From NCBI GenBank assembly GCA_965197675.1, contig OZ240221.1:1240001-1304000 (forward strand): DNA of 64,000 nucleotides, read 5' to 3'. Numbering within the stretch: the stretch's first letter is position 1; every line of letters starts with the position of its first letter. The notes under the pieces were generated by a model that was not told where the DNA came from, did no database searches, and saw only the letters and a program-made list of their open reading frames with translations. This document shows positions 18,311 to 27,059 of this stretch, piece after piece. The stretch is from G965197675 sp965197675. Its GTDB lineage: Bacteria > Chloroflexota > Dehalococcoidia > Plut-88900. Both the position numbers and the translations under genes were made by a program.

Positions 18311-19641
18311 ATGAGTAAGGTGGCTCCGGTAAGATTGCTGTTCTCCATTTTCCTGCTGGGCCTAGGCATCCTGGCTCTTATGCATCCCGCGCACGCTCAG
18401 GAGAGCCAGAGGGAGGTCTTCATCTTGGACGTGGACGGTGAGATCGATCCGATAGTCGAGAGATATATAAGTCGAGGTATAGACAAGGCGGAGAATGAGG
18501 GCGCGCACCTTGTCATCATCAAGCTGGACACCCCTGGTGGCCTCCTCTCCTCTACTGAGAAGATAGTGGGGAACTGCTGAACTCGGAGGTGGCGACGGCT
18601 GTCTACGTGTTTCCCGCCGGCGCCTTTGCCGCCTCGGCAGGGACCTTCATAACTACTGCAGCCAACTTCGCCGTCATGTCCGAAGGCTCATCCATCGGGG
18701 CTGCCACACCTGTAGGAGCCGGCGGAGAGGACCTGCCCGATACCCTATCAGAGAAGGCCAAGAACATCACCATTGCCATGGCCGAGGGAATCTCGGAGAA
18801 GCGGGGCCGCAACAAAGAGTTAATAGTGGAAACGATAACCGAGGCTCGCGCCCTCTCCGCTACAGAAGCCGTCGAGGAGAACGTGGTCGACTTTATCGCC
18901 ACAGACGTGGATGAGCTGTTAGTCCAGTTGAATGGCAGAACTGCTGAAACCTCTGCCGGCATCCTCACCATGAATACAGAGGGAATAGTCAAAAGAGAGG
19001 TTGACGTGAACCTGGCCGAGAGGGTCTTCTCTTTCGTGGGAGACCCCAACATAATCGGTATTCTGCTGACGTTGGGGGCGCTGGGAATCTTCGTGGAGCT
19101 GCTAAGCCCCGGATTGATAATACCGGGAGTAACCGGGGTCATGGCCCTGATCGTTGGACTCGTAGCGCTTGGCACCCTACCCTTTAACTGGGCTGGAATA
19201 GCCCTGTTGAGCCTGGCAGCGGTCCTGATCTTCTTCGAGATACAGGTGCCTGGCCTCGGCTTTCTTGGGCTAGCGGGAGTGATCTGCTTCATTCTGGGCG
19301 CCCTGCTTCTCTTTTCGGTTGGTGAGCCCTCTTTCCCTGGAGCCCCCGTACTGAGGATCAGCCTTTGGCTGATAGGCATCCTGGCTGCTATTATGGCCTT
19401 GTTCACTTTAGTAGTCGTTGGCGCAGTAGTGAGGTCTCGCCGGCTCAAGTATGTAAGCGGACTGACTATGCTAATAGGCAAAAGGGGCAAGGTGACCTCT
19501 GACCTGACTCTGAAGGATACCGTGCAGGTCTCCAGCGAGCTTTGGAGCGCAGTTTCCGATGGAGAGGAAGTGATAGGTAAAGGAGAAGAGGTGCAGGTGG
19601 TGGCCGTGGATGGACTGATATTGAGGGTCCGCAAACTGTAA
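18311..19641 (+). CDS. NfeD1-type membrane serine protease, single-base frameshift
   Basis: A ClpP-class membrane-bound serine protease with a C-terminal NfeD (OB-fold) domain, normally about 440 residues and paired with a stomatin-like SPFH protein. The first segment has a signal peptide ending at AHA and DTPGGLLSSTEKIV, then a stop at 18578-18580. The second segment resumes in another frame with ELLNSEVATAVYVFP and ASAGTFIT (active Ser), several membrane helices and the soluble end. Adding one G to the GGGG run at 18568-18571 restores a normal protein with no other defect. So this is either a sequencing or assembly error or a very recent mutation. The SPFH partner follows 19 bases later. 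Confidence 0.88.
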
Positions 19642-19660
19642 TGAGAACAGGAGGGTTATA

Positions 19661-20545
19661 ATGGCAGTACGAGTCATAATGCCATTCATCGTAGTCAGGC
19701 AATACGAGCGTCTGGTTGGATACAGATTGGGAAAATTCATGGGCATGAAGAGCGCAGGCTTGCGAATCATGATTCCCTTCGTAGATAGTTTCGACAAAGT
19801 GGATTTGCGAGAAGAGGTCATAGACGTGGCTCGCCAGACCAATATCACCAAGGATAACGCCCCCATAGGTATCGACTTTCTGATCTACTACAAAGTGCAG
19901 GATGCGACGGCGGATAGGTCGGTGTTGGAGGTACAGAACTTTCGAGCGGCAATAATAGGAATGGCAACTACAACGCTAAGGGCCGTGGTGGGCGATATTC
20001 TCCTGGATGACGTGCTGGCCAAGAGAGAGGAGATCAATCAGGTCCTACGAGTGAAGCTGGACGAGGTTACTGAGCGGTGGGGCATCAAGGTCACCCAGGT
20101 GGAGATTCGAGAGATAGATCCACCTCAGGAGATACAACAAGCCATGAACCGACAGATGGCCGCCGAGAGGGAGCGGCGTGCTGTGGTTACCGAAGCCGAT
20201 GGTACACGCCAGGCCAACATAACGGTGGCAGAAGGTGAGAAGCAGGCCGCTATCCTTGGCGCTGAAGGGGAAAGGCAGGCCGCTATTCTACGAGCTGAGG
20301 GTCAACGTGAGGCAGCCATCCTCAATGCTGAAGGGTTCAGTAACGCCTTGGACAAAATTTATTCCGACGCTAGAGGTATTGACTCTAAGACCATGAGCCT
20401 CCAATACTTCGATACCCTGAAACAGTTGGGTTCCAGTCCCTCTACCAAGTTCATTTCCCCTATGGAGTTCACTGAGGTGCTGAAGCCATTTATGAGCATG
20501 GCTTCCGAGTCTCCCCAGGACAGCGACCAGCGGGATGGTAACTAG
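19661..20545 (+). CDS. Stomatin-like SPFH/Band 7 membrane protein
   Basis: A 294-residue SPFH protein with a weak N-terminal hydrophobic segment, a Band 7 domain to about residue 190 and a long heptad-rich helix. The helix contains repeated EGEKQAAIL/EGERQAAIL-like units around residues 185-225, typical of slipin/stomatin oligomers. The NfeD protease immediately upstream is the standard genomic partner: the protease clips the stomatin C-terminus, and together they are linked to membrane microdomain maintenance. GGAGGGTTATA precedes the ATG. Confidence 0.93.
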   Translation: MAVRVIMPFIVVRQYERLVGYRLGKFMGMKSAGLRIMIPFVDSFDKVDLREEVIDVARQTNITKDNAPIGIDFLIYYKVQDATADRSVLEVQNFRAAIIGMATTTLRAVVGDILLDDVLAKREEINQVLRVKLDEVTERWGIKVTQVEIREIDPPQEIQQAMNRQMAAERERRAVVTEADGTRQANITVAEGEKQAAILGAEGERQAAILRAEGQREAAILNAEGFSNALDKIYSDARGIDSKTMSLQYFDTLKQLGSSPSTKFISPMEFTEVLKPFMSMASESPQDSDQRDGN

Positions 20546-20554
20546 GCTCTAGGC

Positions 20555-22147
20555 ATGTACGATGTCCTGATCCGAAACGCCCTGATCGTGGATGGAACGG
20601 GCGCTCCTCCAATCCCGGGGGATGTTGCCATCAAAGACGATACCATCGCCACCATAGGTGATGTGCCGGCGGATGCTAAGCGTGTGATCGATGCCCGCGG
20701 GTTGTATTTAGCTCCCGGGTTCATTGACGTTCACTGCCACGCTGATTTCACCGTCCTGGACGATTCCAATCCTCGCGACTTCAAACTGCGGCAGGGCATA
20801 ACCACCGAGGTCGGGGGAAACTGCGGTGAGACGGCCGCGCCGGTACACCCGGATAGGCTGGACATACTAAAGGCCTTCGTAGCTTTCGAATCGCCGGCGC
20901 AGGGCGTACTATCCTGGGAGTGGCGCACCTTTGCAGAGTACTTGGATACCCTATCGCAACACGAGATTCCCACCAACTTTGTGCCTCTGGTCGGCCACGG
21001 TACAGTGCGCATTGCGGCCATGGGGTTTGATATCCGCGATCCGTCACCATCTGAGCTGGACCGGATGCGTACCTACGTGCAGGAGGCGATGGACGCCGGG
21101 GCCTTCGGGATCTCCGTTGGCCTAGCTTACGCTCCCGGCGCCTACGCCGGGACGCCCGAGGTCATTGAGCTTGCCAAAGTTGCCGCTCGGAATGGTGGCC
21201 TGTACGCCACCCACATGCGCAACTACGCCGATGGGGTGCTGGAAGCTCTGGGAGAGAGCTTTGAGGTGGGGCGACAGGCTCAGATGCCGGTTGTCATCTC
21301 CCACATTATCACCCCTCGTACCGGCACGGCAAACTTGACCGAAAGTGCCTTGGCGGCCATGGAGCGGGCCCGAGAAGAGGGGTTGGACGTCACCACGGAC
21401 ATATTCACCTCGGCCGGCACCACGCTGCGGGTACTCCTTCCTCACTGGGTTAGCGAAGGATCGCTGGACGATCTGTACCGGCGGCTTGAAGACCTGGCAG
21501 TCCGCCACCGGATAACAGCGGAGATGTCAGGGGGATCGGTGGACGAGATGGGCAGTCCTTCCGCCAAGCGGTGGAACGACATCTTCGTTAGCCGTGTAAT
21601 GACATCAACCAACAAACCGTTGGAGGGAATGTCCATACGGCAGATAAGCGAGGAGAGAGGCATTGATCCCTCAGAGGTTGTCATGGATCTGGTCCTGGAG
21701 GAGCAGTGCCAGGTAAGCATGTACGGTCCGTATGGTGTCGAGGAGGACTTTCGAACGGCCCTGGCTCACCCGCTGACCATGCTGGAGACCGATGCCATGG
21801 GCTACTGCGATGGCAAACCGCCGCCGGGGCAGTACGGCACCTACCCTAGAATCCTGGGCCAGTACGTGAGAAACGAGAAACTAATCAGCCTGGAGGAAGC
21901 GATAAGGAAAATGACCTCGTACCCGGCTCGTACCATGGGTTTATCTCGAAAGGGTGTAGTCCGCAAGGGCATGGATGCAGACCTGGTCTTGTTTGATCTG
22001 GATAGAGTGAGAGATACCTCCATTATGGAGGAGCCGTTGGGCTACCCCGAGGGAATTGAATACGTGTTGGTGAACGGTCAGGTGGTGGTTGAAGGCGGCC
22101 AATACAACGGCGTAAAGGTGGGCCGGGTGATGCGGAGGGAGCGGTAG
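20555..22147 (+). CDS. N-acyl-D-amino-acid deacylase (canonical motif set)
   Basis: A 530-residue amidohydrolase closer to classical D-aminoacylase than the other paralogs here. It has H60-C-H62, C90 in GGNCG (the bridging Cys ligand), then THMRNY, ISHIITP and a late ETDAMG aspartate. The family releases D-amino acids from N-acyl-D-amino acids in the cytoplasm. ATG 20555 follows the SPFH stop by only nine bases without a clear Shine-Dalgarno, so translation may be coupled. GC-rich codons are somewhat more frequent than in the first two paralogs. Exact acyl and amino-acid preference is unknown. Confidence 0.92.
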   Translation: MYDVLIRNALIVDGTGAPPIPGDVAIKDDTIATIGDVPADAKRVIDARGLYLAPGFIDVHCHADFTVLDDSNPRDFKLRQGITTEVGGNCGETAAPVHPDRLDILKAFVAFESPAQGVLSWEWRTFAEYLDTLSQHEIPTNFVPLVGHGTVRIAAMGFDIRDPSPSELDRMRTYVQEAMDAGAFGISVGLAYAPGAYAGTPEVIELAKVAARNGGLYATHMRNYADGVLEALGESFEVGRQAQMPVVISHIITPRTGTANLTESALAAMERAREEGLDVTTDIFTSAGTTLRVLLPHWVSEGSLDDLYRRLEDLAVRHRITAEMSGGSVDEMGSPSAKRWNDIFVSRVMTSTNKPLEGMSIRQISEERGIDPSEVVMDLVLEEQCQVSMYGPYGVEEDFRTALAHPLTMLETDAMGYCDGKPPPGQYGTYPRILGQYVRNEKLISLEEAIRKMTSYPARTMGLSRKGVVRKGMDADLVLFDLDRVRDTSIMEEPLGYPEGIEYVLVNGQVVVEGGQYNGVKVGRVMRRER

Positions 22148-22155
22148 AGACCGGG

Positions 22156-22210
22156 TTAGTCTCACATGTCTGTGCTGAAGTAGCGCTCGCCCGGATCGTT
22201 GAAGGTGGCC
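22156..22210 (-). pseudogene. Cysteine synthase 3'-end relic (direct repeat of 25080-25130)
   Basis: Minus-strand reading gives ATFNDPGERYFSTDM, then a stop where the intact gene has Trp, then D and the normal stop. This matches the last residues of the cysteine synthase at 25080-26000 (TIFNDLGERYFSTGMWD). The DNA copies align over about 50 bases with roughly six differences, in the same orientation. Confidence 0.85.
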
Positions 22211-22300
22211 TCTAACTCGGGAGATGGCGAATCGCAGGAATAGACGGTTCCATCGAGGACATATAGACTAGGTAGAACCTAGCTGGTTTTGGAGCGCATC

Positions 22301-22972
22301 ATGGCTGATAGAAGCTCAAAGATTACCGTCGAACCCAACGGCCCTTACCTGGTTGAGGGAGGTGTGTCGCTGGTTCGAAAGGCTCCTGTAACATCCAAGT
22401 TCGGCGAACCCCTCACCTGGAAGAAGGGGGAAGTGTTGACCACCAGAGGGACTTACATGCTGTGTCGCTGCGGCCAGTCCAAGACCAAACCCTTCTGTGA
22501 CGGGTCTCATGAGACCGCAGGCTTCGATGGTGCTGAGGCCGCCGACCAAAATCCCGTGGCGAATCGCCAGAAGATCTATGAGGGGACTAAGATTATCATG
22601 AAGGATGATCGTTCTCTTTGCGCCCACGCTGGATTCTGTGGCACCCGCTTGACTAATGCTTGGAAGATGACCAAGGAGACAGATGACACCCATGTACTGT
22701 CCCAGCTCATAGCGATGATCGATCGATGTCCATCTGGCGCCCTGTCCTATTCCCTGGAGCCTAATGAGGAGAACGTCGAGCCAGATCTGCCCGTCGAGGT
22801 CTCCGTTACCCCCGATGGTCCGCTCTGGGTTACAGGCGGAATACCGGTCGAACGGTCTGATGGTCAACTCCTGGAGACTCGCAACAGGGTAACCTTGTGC
22901 AGGTGTGGGTTCTCGAAGAGCAAGCCCCTCTGCGACGGTAGTCACAAGGACATGGGGTTTACGGCAGGATGA
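22301..22972 (+). CDS. CDGSH-Fer4_19-CDGSH iron-sulfur protein
   Basis: A 223-residue three-module iron-sulfur protein. Residues about 48-68 hold a CDGSH motif (CRCGQSKTKPFCDGSH), which binds a 2Fe-2S cluster through three Cys and one His. Residues about 90-150 form a divergent mono-cluster ferredoxin (Fer4_19) with CAHAGFC and a late RCPSGAL. A second CDGSH module (CRCGFSKSKPLCDGSH) ends the protein. Probably a soluble electron carrier or redox sensor; its partner is not evident. ATG 22301 follows GGAG by six bases; an in-frame TTG at 22289 is less likely. Confidence 0.92.
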   Translation: MADRSSKITVEPNGPYLVEGGVSLVRKAPVTSKFGEPLTWKKGEVLTTRGTYMLCRCGQSKTKPFCDGSHETAGFDGAEAADQNPVANRQKIYEGTKIIMKDDRSLCAHAGFCGTRLTNAWKMTKETDDTHVLSQLIAMIDRCPSGALSYSLEPNEENVEPDLPVEVSVTPDGPLWVTGGIPVERSDGQLLETRNRVTLCRCGFSKSKPLCDGSHKDMGFTAG

Positions 22973-22984
22973 AGCTTCTCTATC

Positions 22985-23137
22985 GGCGGCGGCTGCTTTG
23001 AAGTCCAGCGCCTGAACAAGGGCATCCTGCATCGCTTTTTCAGCTGCATCCAAGTCCCCGAGCATCCTGTACAAGGCGGCCATGATTCGTCCAGACTCTT
23101 GGCGGAAGATCTTTTCTATCGTGCGCTGATGATGGTT
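22985..23137 (-). pseudogene. ECF sigma factor N-terminal relic (DGPF-associated type)
   Basis: Minus-strand codons give IEKIFRQESGRIMAALYRML followed by GDLDAAEKAMQDALVQAL, the sigma-2 region of ECF sigma factors whose C-terminus carries DUF6596 (ECF42-like group). Only about 50 residues remain; the frame then runs on as a shadow of the CDGSH gene. The degraded YCII/DGPF gene directly upstream is the known partner of this sigma group, which supports the call. Confidence 0.8.
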
Positions 23138-23230
23138 CACGTTATCCACGGGCCTAAGCACGTTCTTTTCAGAGCGTACTGGGGCTTCTTGTTGTCGCCA
23201 GGCGTTATTGAAGACTGAAAGCGCTTTTTT

Positions 23231-23582
23231 CAGGTCAATACCCATAACTGGCCTGACCTCGACGGCGCAAAACAGAGTGGCAGGAAGCCCGCGATGCGAC
23301 TGATATCGCTTCGTTGAGGTCTTTAGCTCTTACCAAATAGATTCAGCCTAGTTGCTCTTTGGTCTCAGCGAAAGGCCTATCTACTATCAGGGTTTTACCG
23401 TTGCGGACCCGTACGGTAGCCGCAGTCATGGATGGCCGGAGCCGGATGCTTCCAATGTTCTGACCTGCCTGAGTGATCTCGTTGTCAAAACGATCGACCG
23501 CCTGCGTCACCGACTCCACATCATCGGGAGACCTGCCCCCTATATCCGACTCGTCCACGTGGATCAACAATATGTACTACAC
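23231..23582 (-). pseudogene. YCII/DGPF domain protein, inactivated
   Basis: Reads (GTG)-stop-YILLIHVDES, then RLRPSMTAATVRVRNGKTLI, VDRPFAETKEQLG, a stop, IYLVRAKDLNEAISVASRA, a frameshift, and VEVRPVMGID. This follows a complete YCII (DGPF) protein of about 115 residues from start to end, with an early stop at codon 2, an internal TGA and one frameshift; the name-giving DGPF is DRPF here. Usually co-transcribed with the ECF sigma factor whose relic follows. Confidence 0.88.
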
Positions 23583-23717
23583 CTGACTACCTCATACGAG
23601 ACGTTACAAGGTTAGCGTAGATTTCTCCATGCTTACGAGTTAGCCGAACGACATCAGGCTAAATCGACAATCCACAGAGGAAGGTTTGGTTGTTCAGAGG
23701 AAAAGAGGAGTTGTACA

Positions 23718-23798
23718 GTGAAACTTGTGAACTTCCGTGATGGCCGGGAATCACAGGAGTCTGGTCATAAACTGAATCTGAAGCTCTATTGCAAGTGA
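23718..23798 (+). pseudogene. Possible fumarylacetoacetate-hydrolase-type N-terminal fragment
   Basis: A GTG preceded by AGAGGAG opens a 26-codon frame beginning MKLVNFRDGRE, the usual first residues of FAH-family proteins, and then stops. Nothing else of that family is visible. Could be chance. Confidence 0.25.
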
Positions 23799-23802
23799 CT
23801 TC

Positions 23803-24855
23803 TTAACCCTGGGAGTATGGGCCTAGTTCAGGGCGAAGGTTCTCGATAGCCTTGCTTCCAGCGATCATCACGATGTCCCCCGACGGCCGCATCTCGTAGA
23901 TCGCTGAAGCCGTCTCATCTGGAAGCTCCTCAATGGGTCGCCCCGGCAGTTGCACCACTCCGCCGTCTGGGAGTTTTTGGAAGTTCTCGATCGCCTGCCG
24001 CAGTGCCCGTCGACTATCCAGCCCCATCCGTGCCAGCGACGGATTGATCACCTGGTTGATCACGTCGTGCGGCGATCCCATCCCCGCCGCCAGCGCTGCC
24101 TCCACGAACTGCTCTCCATTCGGAAGCTGCACCACAGGCATACGATACCGCGCCGATGTCTTCATCAACGCCTCTAGTGCCTGGTCAGGCATATACTTCA
24201 GATGGATCCGCACTATGCTGCTGAAATTCGCCTCGTGCGCCCCCTCGTCAATCTCCGGGAACCGGATTGCTCCGGCGACCGCCGGGAAAACGTGCCGCCC
24301 CGATGCGTCGACCGGACTGCCGTACTCTCGCCACAGCCGCATCCGCATCTCTGTGTAGTTCCATCGCGTCTGCCGCTCTTGGAAGATCGCGTACGCACTG
24401 CCCAGCAGAGGCGTCCCCTCGTACCCAGTTTGCAGCTCGAACGTCCACTGGCCCTTCGGAATCTCCTCCAGGTAATCGTCCACCCACTCCTGCGGGTATA
24501 GGCCAGAATCGATCAGCGCGTGGCGGAATGTCTGCCCGTGGCGTCGCTCCTCTGCTCCCCACTGGTTGTACAGATCCTTCGTCGTCACGCTGTTCCCTGC
24601 TGCCTTGATCCCAGCGAAGACGTAGTCGTCGATCAGAGACTCTACTCCCATGAACCCCAGCAGAAGCTCGCGTGACTCCTCACTTACCAGATGCCCATAC
24701 TCTGCCATCTCGTTGCGTTGCGGCAGATCGTCAGGTATCCACGCCCGCGTCCGTGATGCCTGCGCGAAATACGACTCATAATGCTTGCGGACTTCGGTTT
24801 GGATCGCCAGCTGCTTCGCCTGCAGCGTAAACGGGCCGGGTAGTATTGTTATCAC
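23803..24855 (-). CDS. Acyl-ACP desaturase (diiron, ferritin-like)
   Basis: A 350-residue soluble acyl-acyl carrier protein desaturase that inserts a double bond into ACP-bound fatty acids. The two carboxylate-histidine motifs are present, E103-R-R-H106 and E204-G-A-H207, together with E72 and E160 at the other helix positions, matching the plant/mycobacterial DesA pattern and length. Start is GTG 24855. Codon choice is visibly more G/C-ending than in flanking genes, and it lies between two direct repeats of the cysteine synthase end, so horizontal arrival is plausible. A perfect 14-base palindrome lies about 85 bases upstream. A ferredoxin donor is needed; the CDGSH protein nearby is only a speculative candidate. 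Confidence 0.93.
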   Translation of the reverse strand: MITILPGPFTLQAKQLAIQTEVRKHYESYFAQASRTRAWIPDDLPQRNEMAEYGHLVSEESRELLLGFMGVESLIDDYVFAGIKAAGNSVTTKDLYNQWGAEERRHGQTFRHALIDSGLYPQEWVDDYLEEIPKGQWTFELQTGYEGTPLLGSAYAIFQERQTRWNYTEMRMRLWREYGSPVDASGRHVFPAVAGAIRFPEIDEGAHEANFSSIVRIHLKYMPDQALEALMKTSARYRMPVVQLPNGEQFVEAALAAGMGSPHDVINQVINPSLARMGLDSRRALRQAIENFQKLPDGGVVQLPGRPIEELPDETASAIYEMRPSGDIVMIAGSKAIENLRPELGPYSQG

Positions 24856-24938
24856 TATTGTCTTCTCGCCGCTCTGACCGAATGGTATGCTTGGGAAACG
24901 GCTATATATTTAGAGATTGTCGACTACTCAGAGTAAGA

Positions 24939-24952
24939 TGTGACCGGTCACA
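24939..24952. promoter_or_regulatory. Perfect 14-bp palindrome, likely operator
   Basis: TGTGACCGGTCACA, a perfect inverted repeat with no spacer, 84 bases upstream of the desaturase start. The half-sites resemble CRP (TGTGA...TCACA), but spacing is four rather than six, so a TetR- or GntR-type lipid regulator is as likely. No regulator gene is adjacent. Confidence 0.5.
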
Positions 24953-25079
24953 CAGATTCTGTGTATCAGATTAGCAGCATGTCACCGATTGTTCAATCGT
25001 TGCGACCACCATTCGGCTTTCTATTTTGACATGGCTTTACCGAGGTGCTTTTTCTACTAGGAGCCAATAAGTTCATGCC

Positions 25080-26000
25080 TCAGTCCCACATGCCGGTGCT
25101 GAAATAGCGCTCGCCCAGATCGTTGAAGATGGTGACTATCTTGCCTTTGCCCGCCTTCTTCGCCACCTCGTAGGCTCCCCTCAGATAAGCCCCTGATGAT
25201 TGGCCTACGAAGATGCCTTGGGAGGCTAGCAGCTTGGACATATCGTGGGCATCATCCACATCGATTCTTAGCTTCTCATCCATGACACTTTGATCGAGGA
25301 TCTCAGGTACGATGTCGTCCTCGCCCAGAGGTTTTAGTCCCTCGATGCCTCGCCAGTCGGCCGGAATGATGCAGATTACCTTGATGCTGGGATCGACTTT
25401 CTTGAGCTTCTTTCCCACCCCGGTTATCGTGCCTCCCGTGCCTACCCCTGCTACGAAGTGGGTTATGCCTGACATCTGGCCTAATATCTCTCCCGCGGTG
25501 GTATCGTAATGGGCCTTCCAGTTGTTCTTATTTCCATATTGATCGCAGAAGAAATACTTCTCCCTGTTCTGCTCGTATCTCCGTCTGACCTCTCGTAGGC
25601 TCTCGTCGTACCCCAGCAGCGGATCGGTGAATACTATGTTGGCGCCGTGGGCCTTGATTCTCTTTTTACGCTCCTCGCTGGCATTGCTGGGCATGACCAG
25701 CTCCACCCCATAACCGAGAGTTGAGCCTATCATTGCGTAAGCGATGCCCGCGTTACCAGACGTTGAGTCGAGGATAACCTTCTCCTTGGTCAACTCACCG
25801 GATAGGATCGCCTCGATCAGCATTCTCAGAATGGGTCTGTCTTTTATGGAACCGCCCGGATTGAGCTGCTCATACTTAGCGAAGATTCCTGCATCACCAA
25901 TGTCCAGGGGAAGATCGAGCTTCACCATTGGGGTGTTGCCAATGGCTTGTAAAGCGGGATACTTGGATAGGAGGTCTAGATAGGCTTTAGATGGGGGCAA
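25080..26000 (-). CDS. Cysteine synthase family PLP enzyme
   Basis: A 306-residue PLP-dependent O-acetylserine/O-phosphoserine sulfhydrylase-family protein, which forms cysteine from activated serine and a sulfur donor. It has K53 in PGGSIKDR (Schiff-base Lys), TSGNAGI (substrate carboxylate loop) and GVGTGGTITG (phosphate loop). The start is TTG 26000 with AGAGGTGA six bases upstream; no ATG suits. The CysK/CysM choice cannot be made from sequence alone. No serine acetyltransferase lies nearby. Its 3' end is duplicated at 22156-22210. Confidence 0.93.
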   Translation of the reverse strand: MPPSKAYLDLLSKYPALQAIGNTPMVKLDLPLDIGDAGIFAKYEQLNPGGSIKDRPILRMLIEAILSGELTKEKVILDSTSGNAGIAYAMIGSTLGYGVELVMPSNASEERKKRIKAHGANIVFTDPLLGYDESLREVRRRYEQNREKYFFCDQYGNKNNWKAHYDTTAGEILGQMSGITHFVAGVGTGGTITGVGKKLKKVDPSIKVICIIPADWRGIEGLKPLGEDDIVPEILDQSVMDEKLRIDVDDAHDMSKLLASQGIFVGQSSGAYLRGAYEVAKKAGKGKIVTIFNDLGERYFSTGMWD

Positions 26001-26070
26001 ATATCACCTCTAAGAGCGCTTAAGTTTAACTCGATTTCACTCAGCGTGGCAACGTGTACCGTGGATAGGT

Positions 26071-26106
26071 AAAAAGTTAGGGCCTGGTAATGATCCAGGC
26101 CCTAAC
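26071..26106 (-). terminator. Rho-independent terminator of the TPR gene
   Basis: Perfect 12-bp stem (26076-26087 with 26095-26106), 7-base loop, followed on the minus strand by TTTTT (26075-26071). It lies 60 bases past the TPR gene stop and separates it from the cysteine synthase gene. Confidence 0.9.
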
Positions 26107-26165
26107 GACGTGACAGATAAATGTTCAAGTGGTTAGGCTGATTCTTCGTCTTCTTCCAGCTTCAG

Positions 26166-26969
26166 CTATCCCCGGCCACCCTCGATAATACTCATGCCTT
26201 CCGGCATCTCCTCATCGTCTTCTATGGGTTCAGTCTCGGCTTCATGATATGTTTCTTTCTCCCTTCCGATCTCTCTCCTTATGACGCTCTCCTTGATGTA
26301 AGAGCGGAAGTCGTCGGCACTCCTGGACGGGAAAGAAATCCTTCCGACCATGCCGGGGTCCTGATGGACTTCTCGAAGGATCACTGTCACCCCATCCTCT
26401 CTGGCGCTGGTGATGGCACCTTCATACCTGTTGCCACCTTGAATCAACTCTACCAGACGTAGGGCCAGTCTAGGCTCTATCTCTCCTATATAGTCTCCGT
26501 GTTCGGCTTCGACCTTGAGGCTTTTACCCTCTACCTTTAGGGTGACAGCTTCTCCAGCGCTGAGATGAGCCAGTATCGCGGGAAGGCCTGGACGTACCAG
26601 ATTCACTACCCCTGTTTTGCCCGTCTCTTCGATAAATTGATAAACGGCACGCCTTGACTGGGTCCCCTGACGAGATTTCCCGGCTTCCATCAGCAGCGAG
26701 ATTTTCTGAATGTTCTTCTTTGCAATGGTGTTGTTGGGGGCGATTTCCAGTCCTTGATTAAAGGCTTCGCGAGCCTCCTCGTAACGGCCCAACTGCATCA
26801 GCGCTTTTCCGAGGCGATTGAAGGAGTTTACATCCCCTGGCGTGAGATCGATTATCTCCCTATTAAGGTCGACTGCTTCTTCCCAGCGGCCATGGATAGC
26901 CAGGTTTATGGCTTCTTTAGCCATGGCCTGGAGATTCGCTGCTTTTCTTTGTGGTTCGTAGAGAGTCAT
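26166..26969 (-). CDS. Tetratricopeptide repeat protein
   Basis: A 267-residue protein with two or three TPR units in residues about 10-90 (AINLAIHGRWEEAVDLNREI, then LGKALMQLGRYEEAREAF), followed by an uncharacterised beta-rich region and an acidic C-terminal tail rich in Glu. TPRs mediate protein-protein contacts; no enzyme motif is seen. ATG 26969 is preferred over GTG 26975 for spacing to GGATG. Cytoplasmic; function unknown. Terminated by a strong hairpin, so probably transcribed alone or with the CoA-binding gene upstream. Confidence 0.85.
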   Translation of the reverse strand: MTLYEPQRKAANLQAMAKEAINLAIHGRWEEAVDLNREIIDLTPGDVNSFNRLGKALMQLGRYEEAREAFNQGLEIAPNNTIAKKNIQKISLLMEAGKSRQGTQSRRAVYQFIEETGKTGVVNLVRPGLPAILAHLSAGEAVTLKVEGKSLKVEAEHGDYIGEIEPRLALRLVELIQGGNRYEGAITSAREDGVTVILREVHQDPGMVGRISFPSRSADDFRSYIKESVIRREIGREKETYHEAETEPIEDDEEMPEGMSIIEGGRG

Positions 26970-27059
26970 GGTCACATCCAGTTAGGGCGAAAATCTTACC
27001 CATATCATCATTGGTTTTCAAGAGTTATTTGTCTTAAGTTGTAAGATGGATTCAAAACT

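Noticed and set aside
18603..19634. 343-codon antisense frame in the NfeD gene
   Set aside because: Shadow of the NfeD coding sequence; Ser/Thr/Pro/Arg-rich, with no domain.
20200..20340. Short tandem DNA repeat in the SPFH gene considered as a CRISPR-like array
   Set aside because: It encodes the heptad EGE-QAAIL repeats of the coiled helix; there are no spacers.
22316..22984. Long minus-strand frame running through the CDGSH gene
   Set aside because: Only its first part (23137-22985) is real, as an ECF sigma relic; the rest is antisense to the CDGSH gene.
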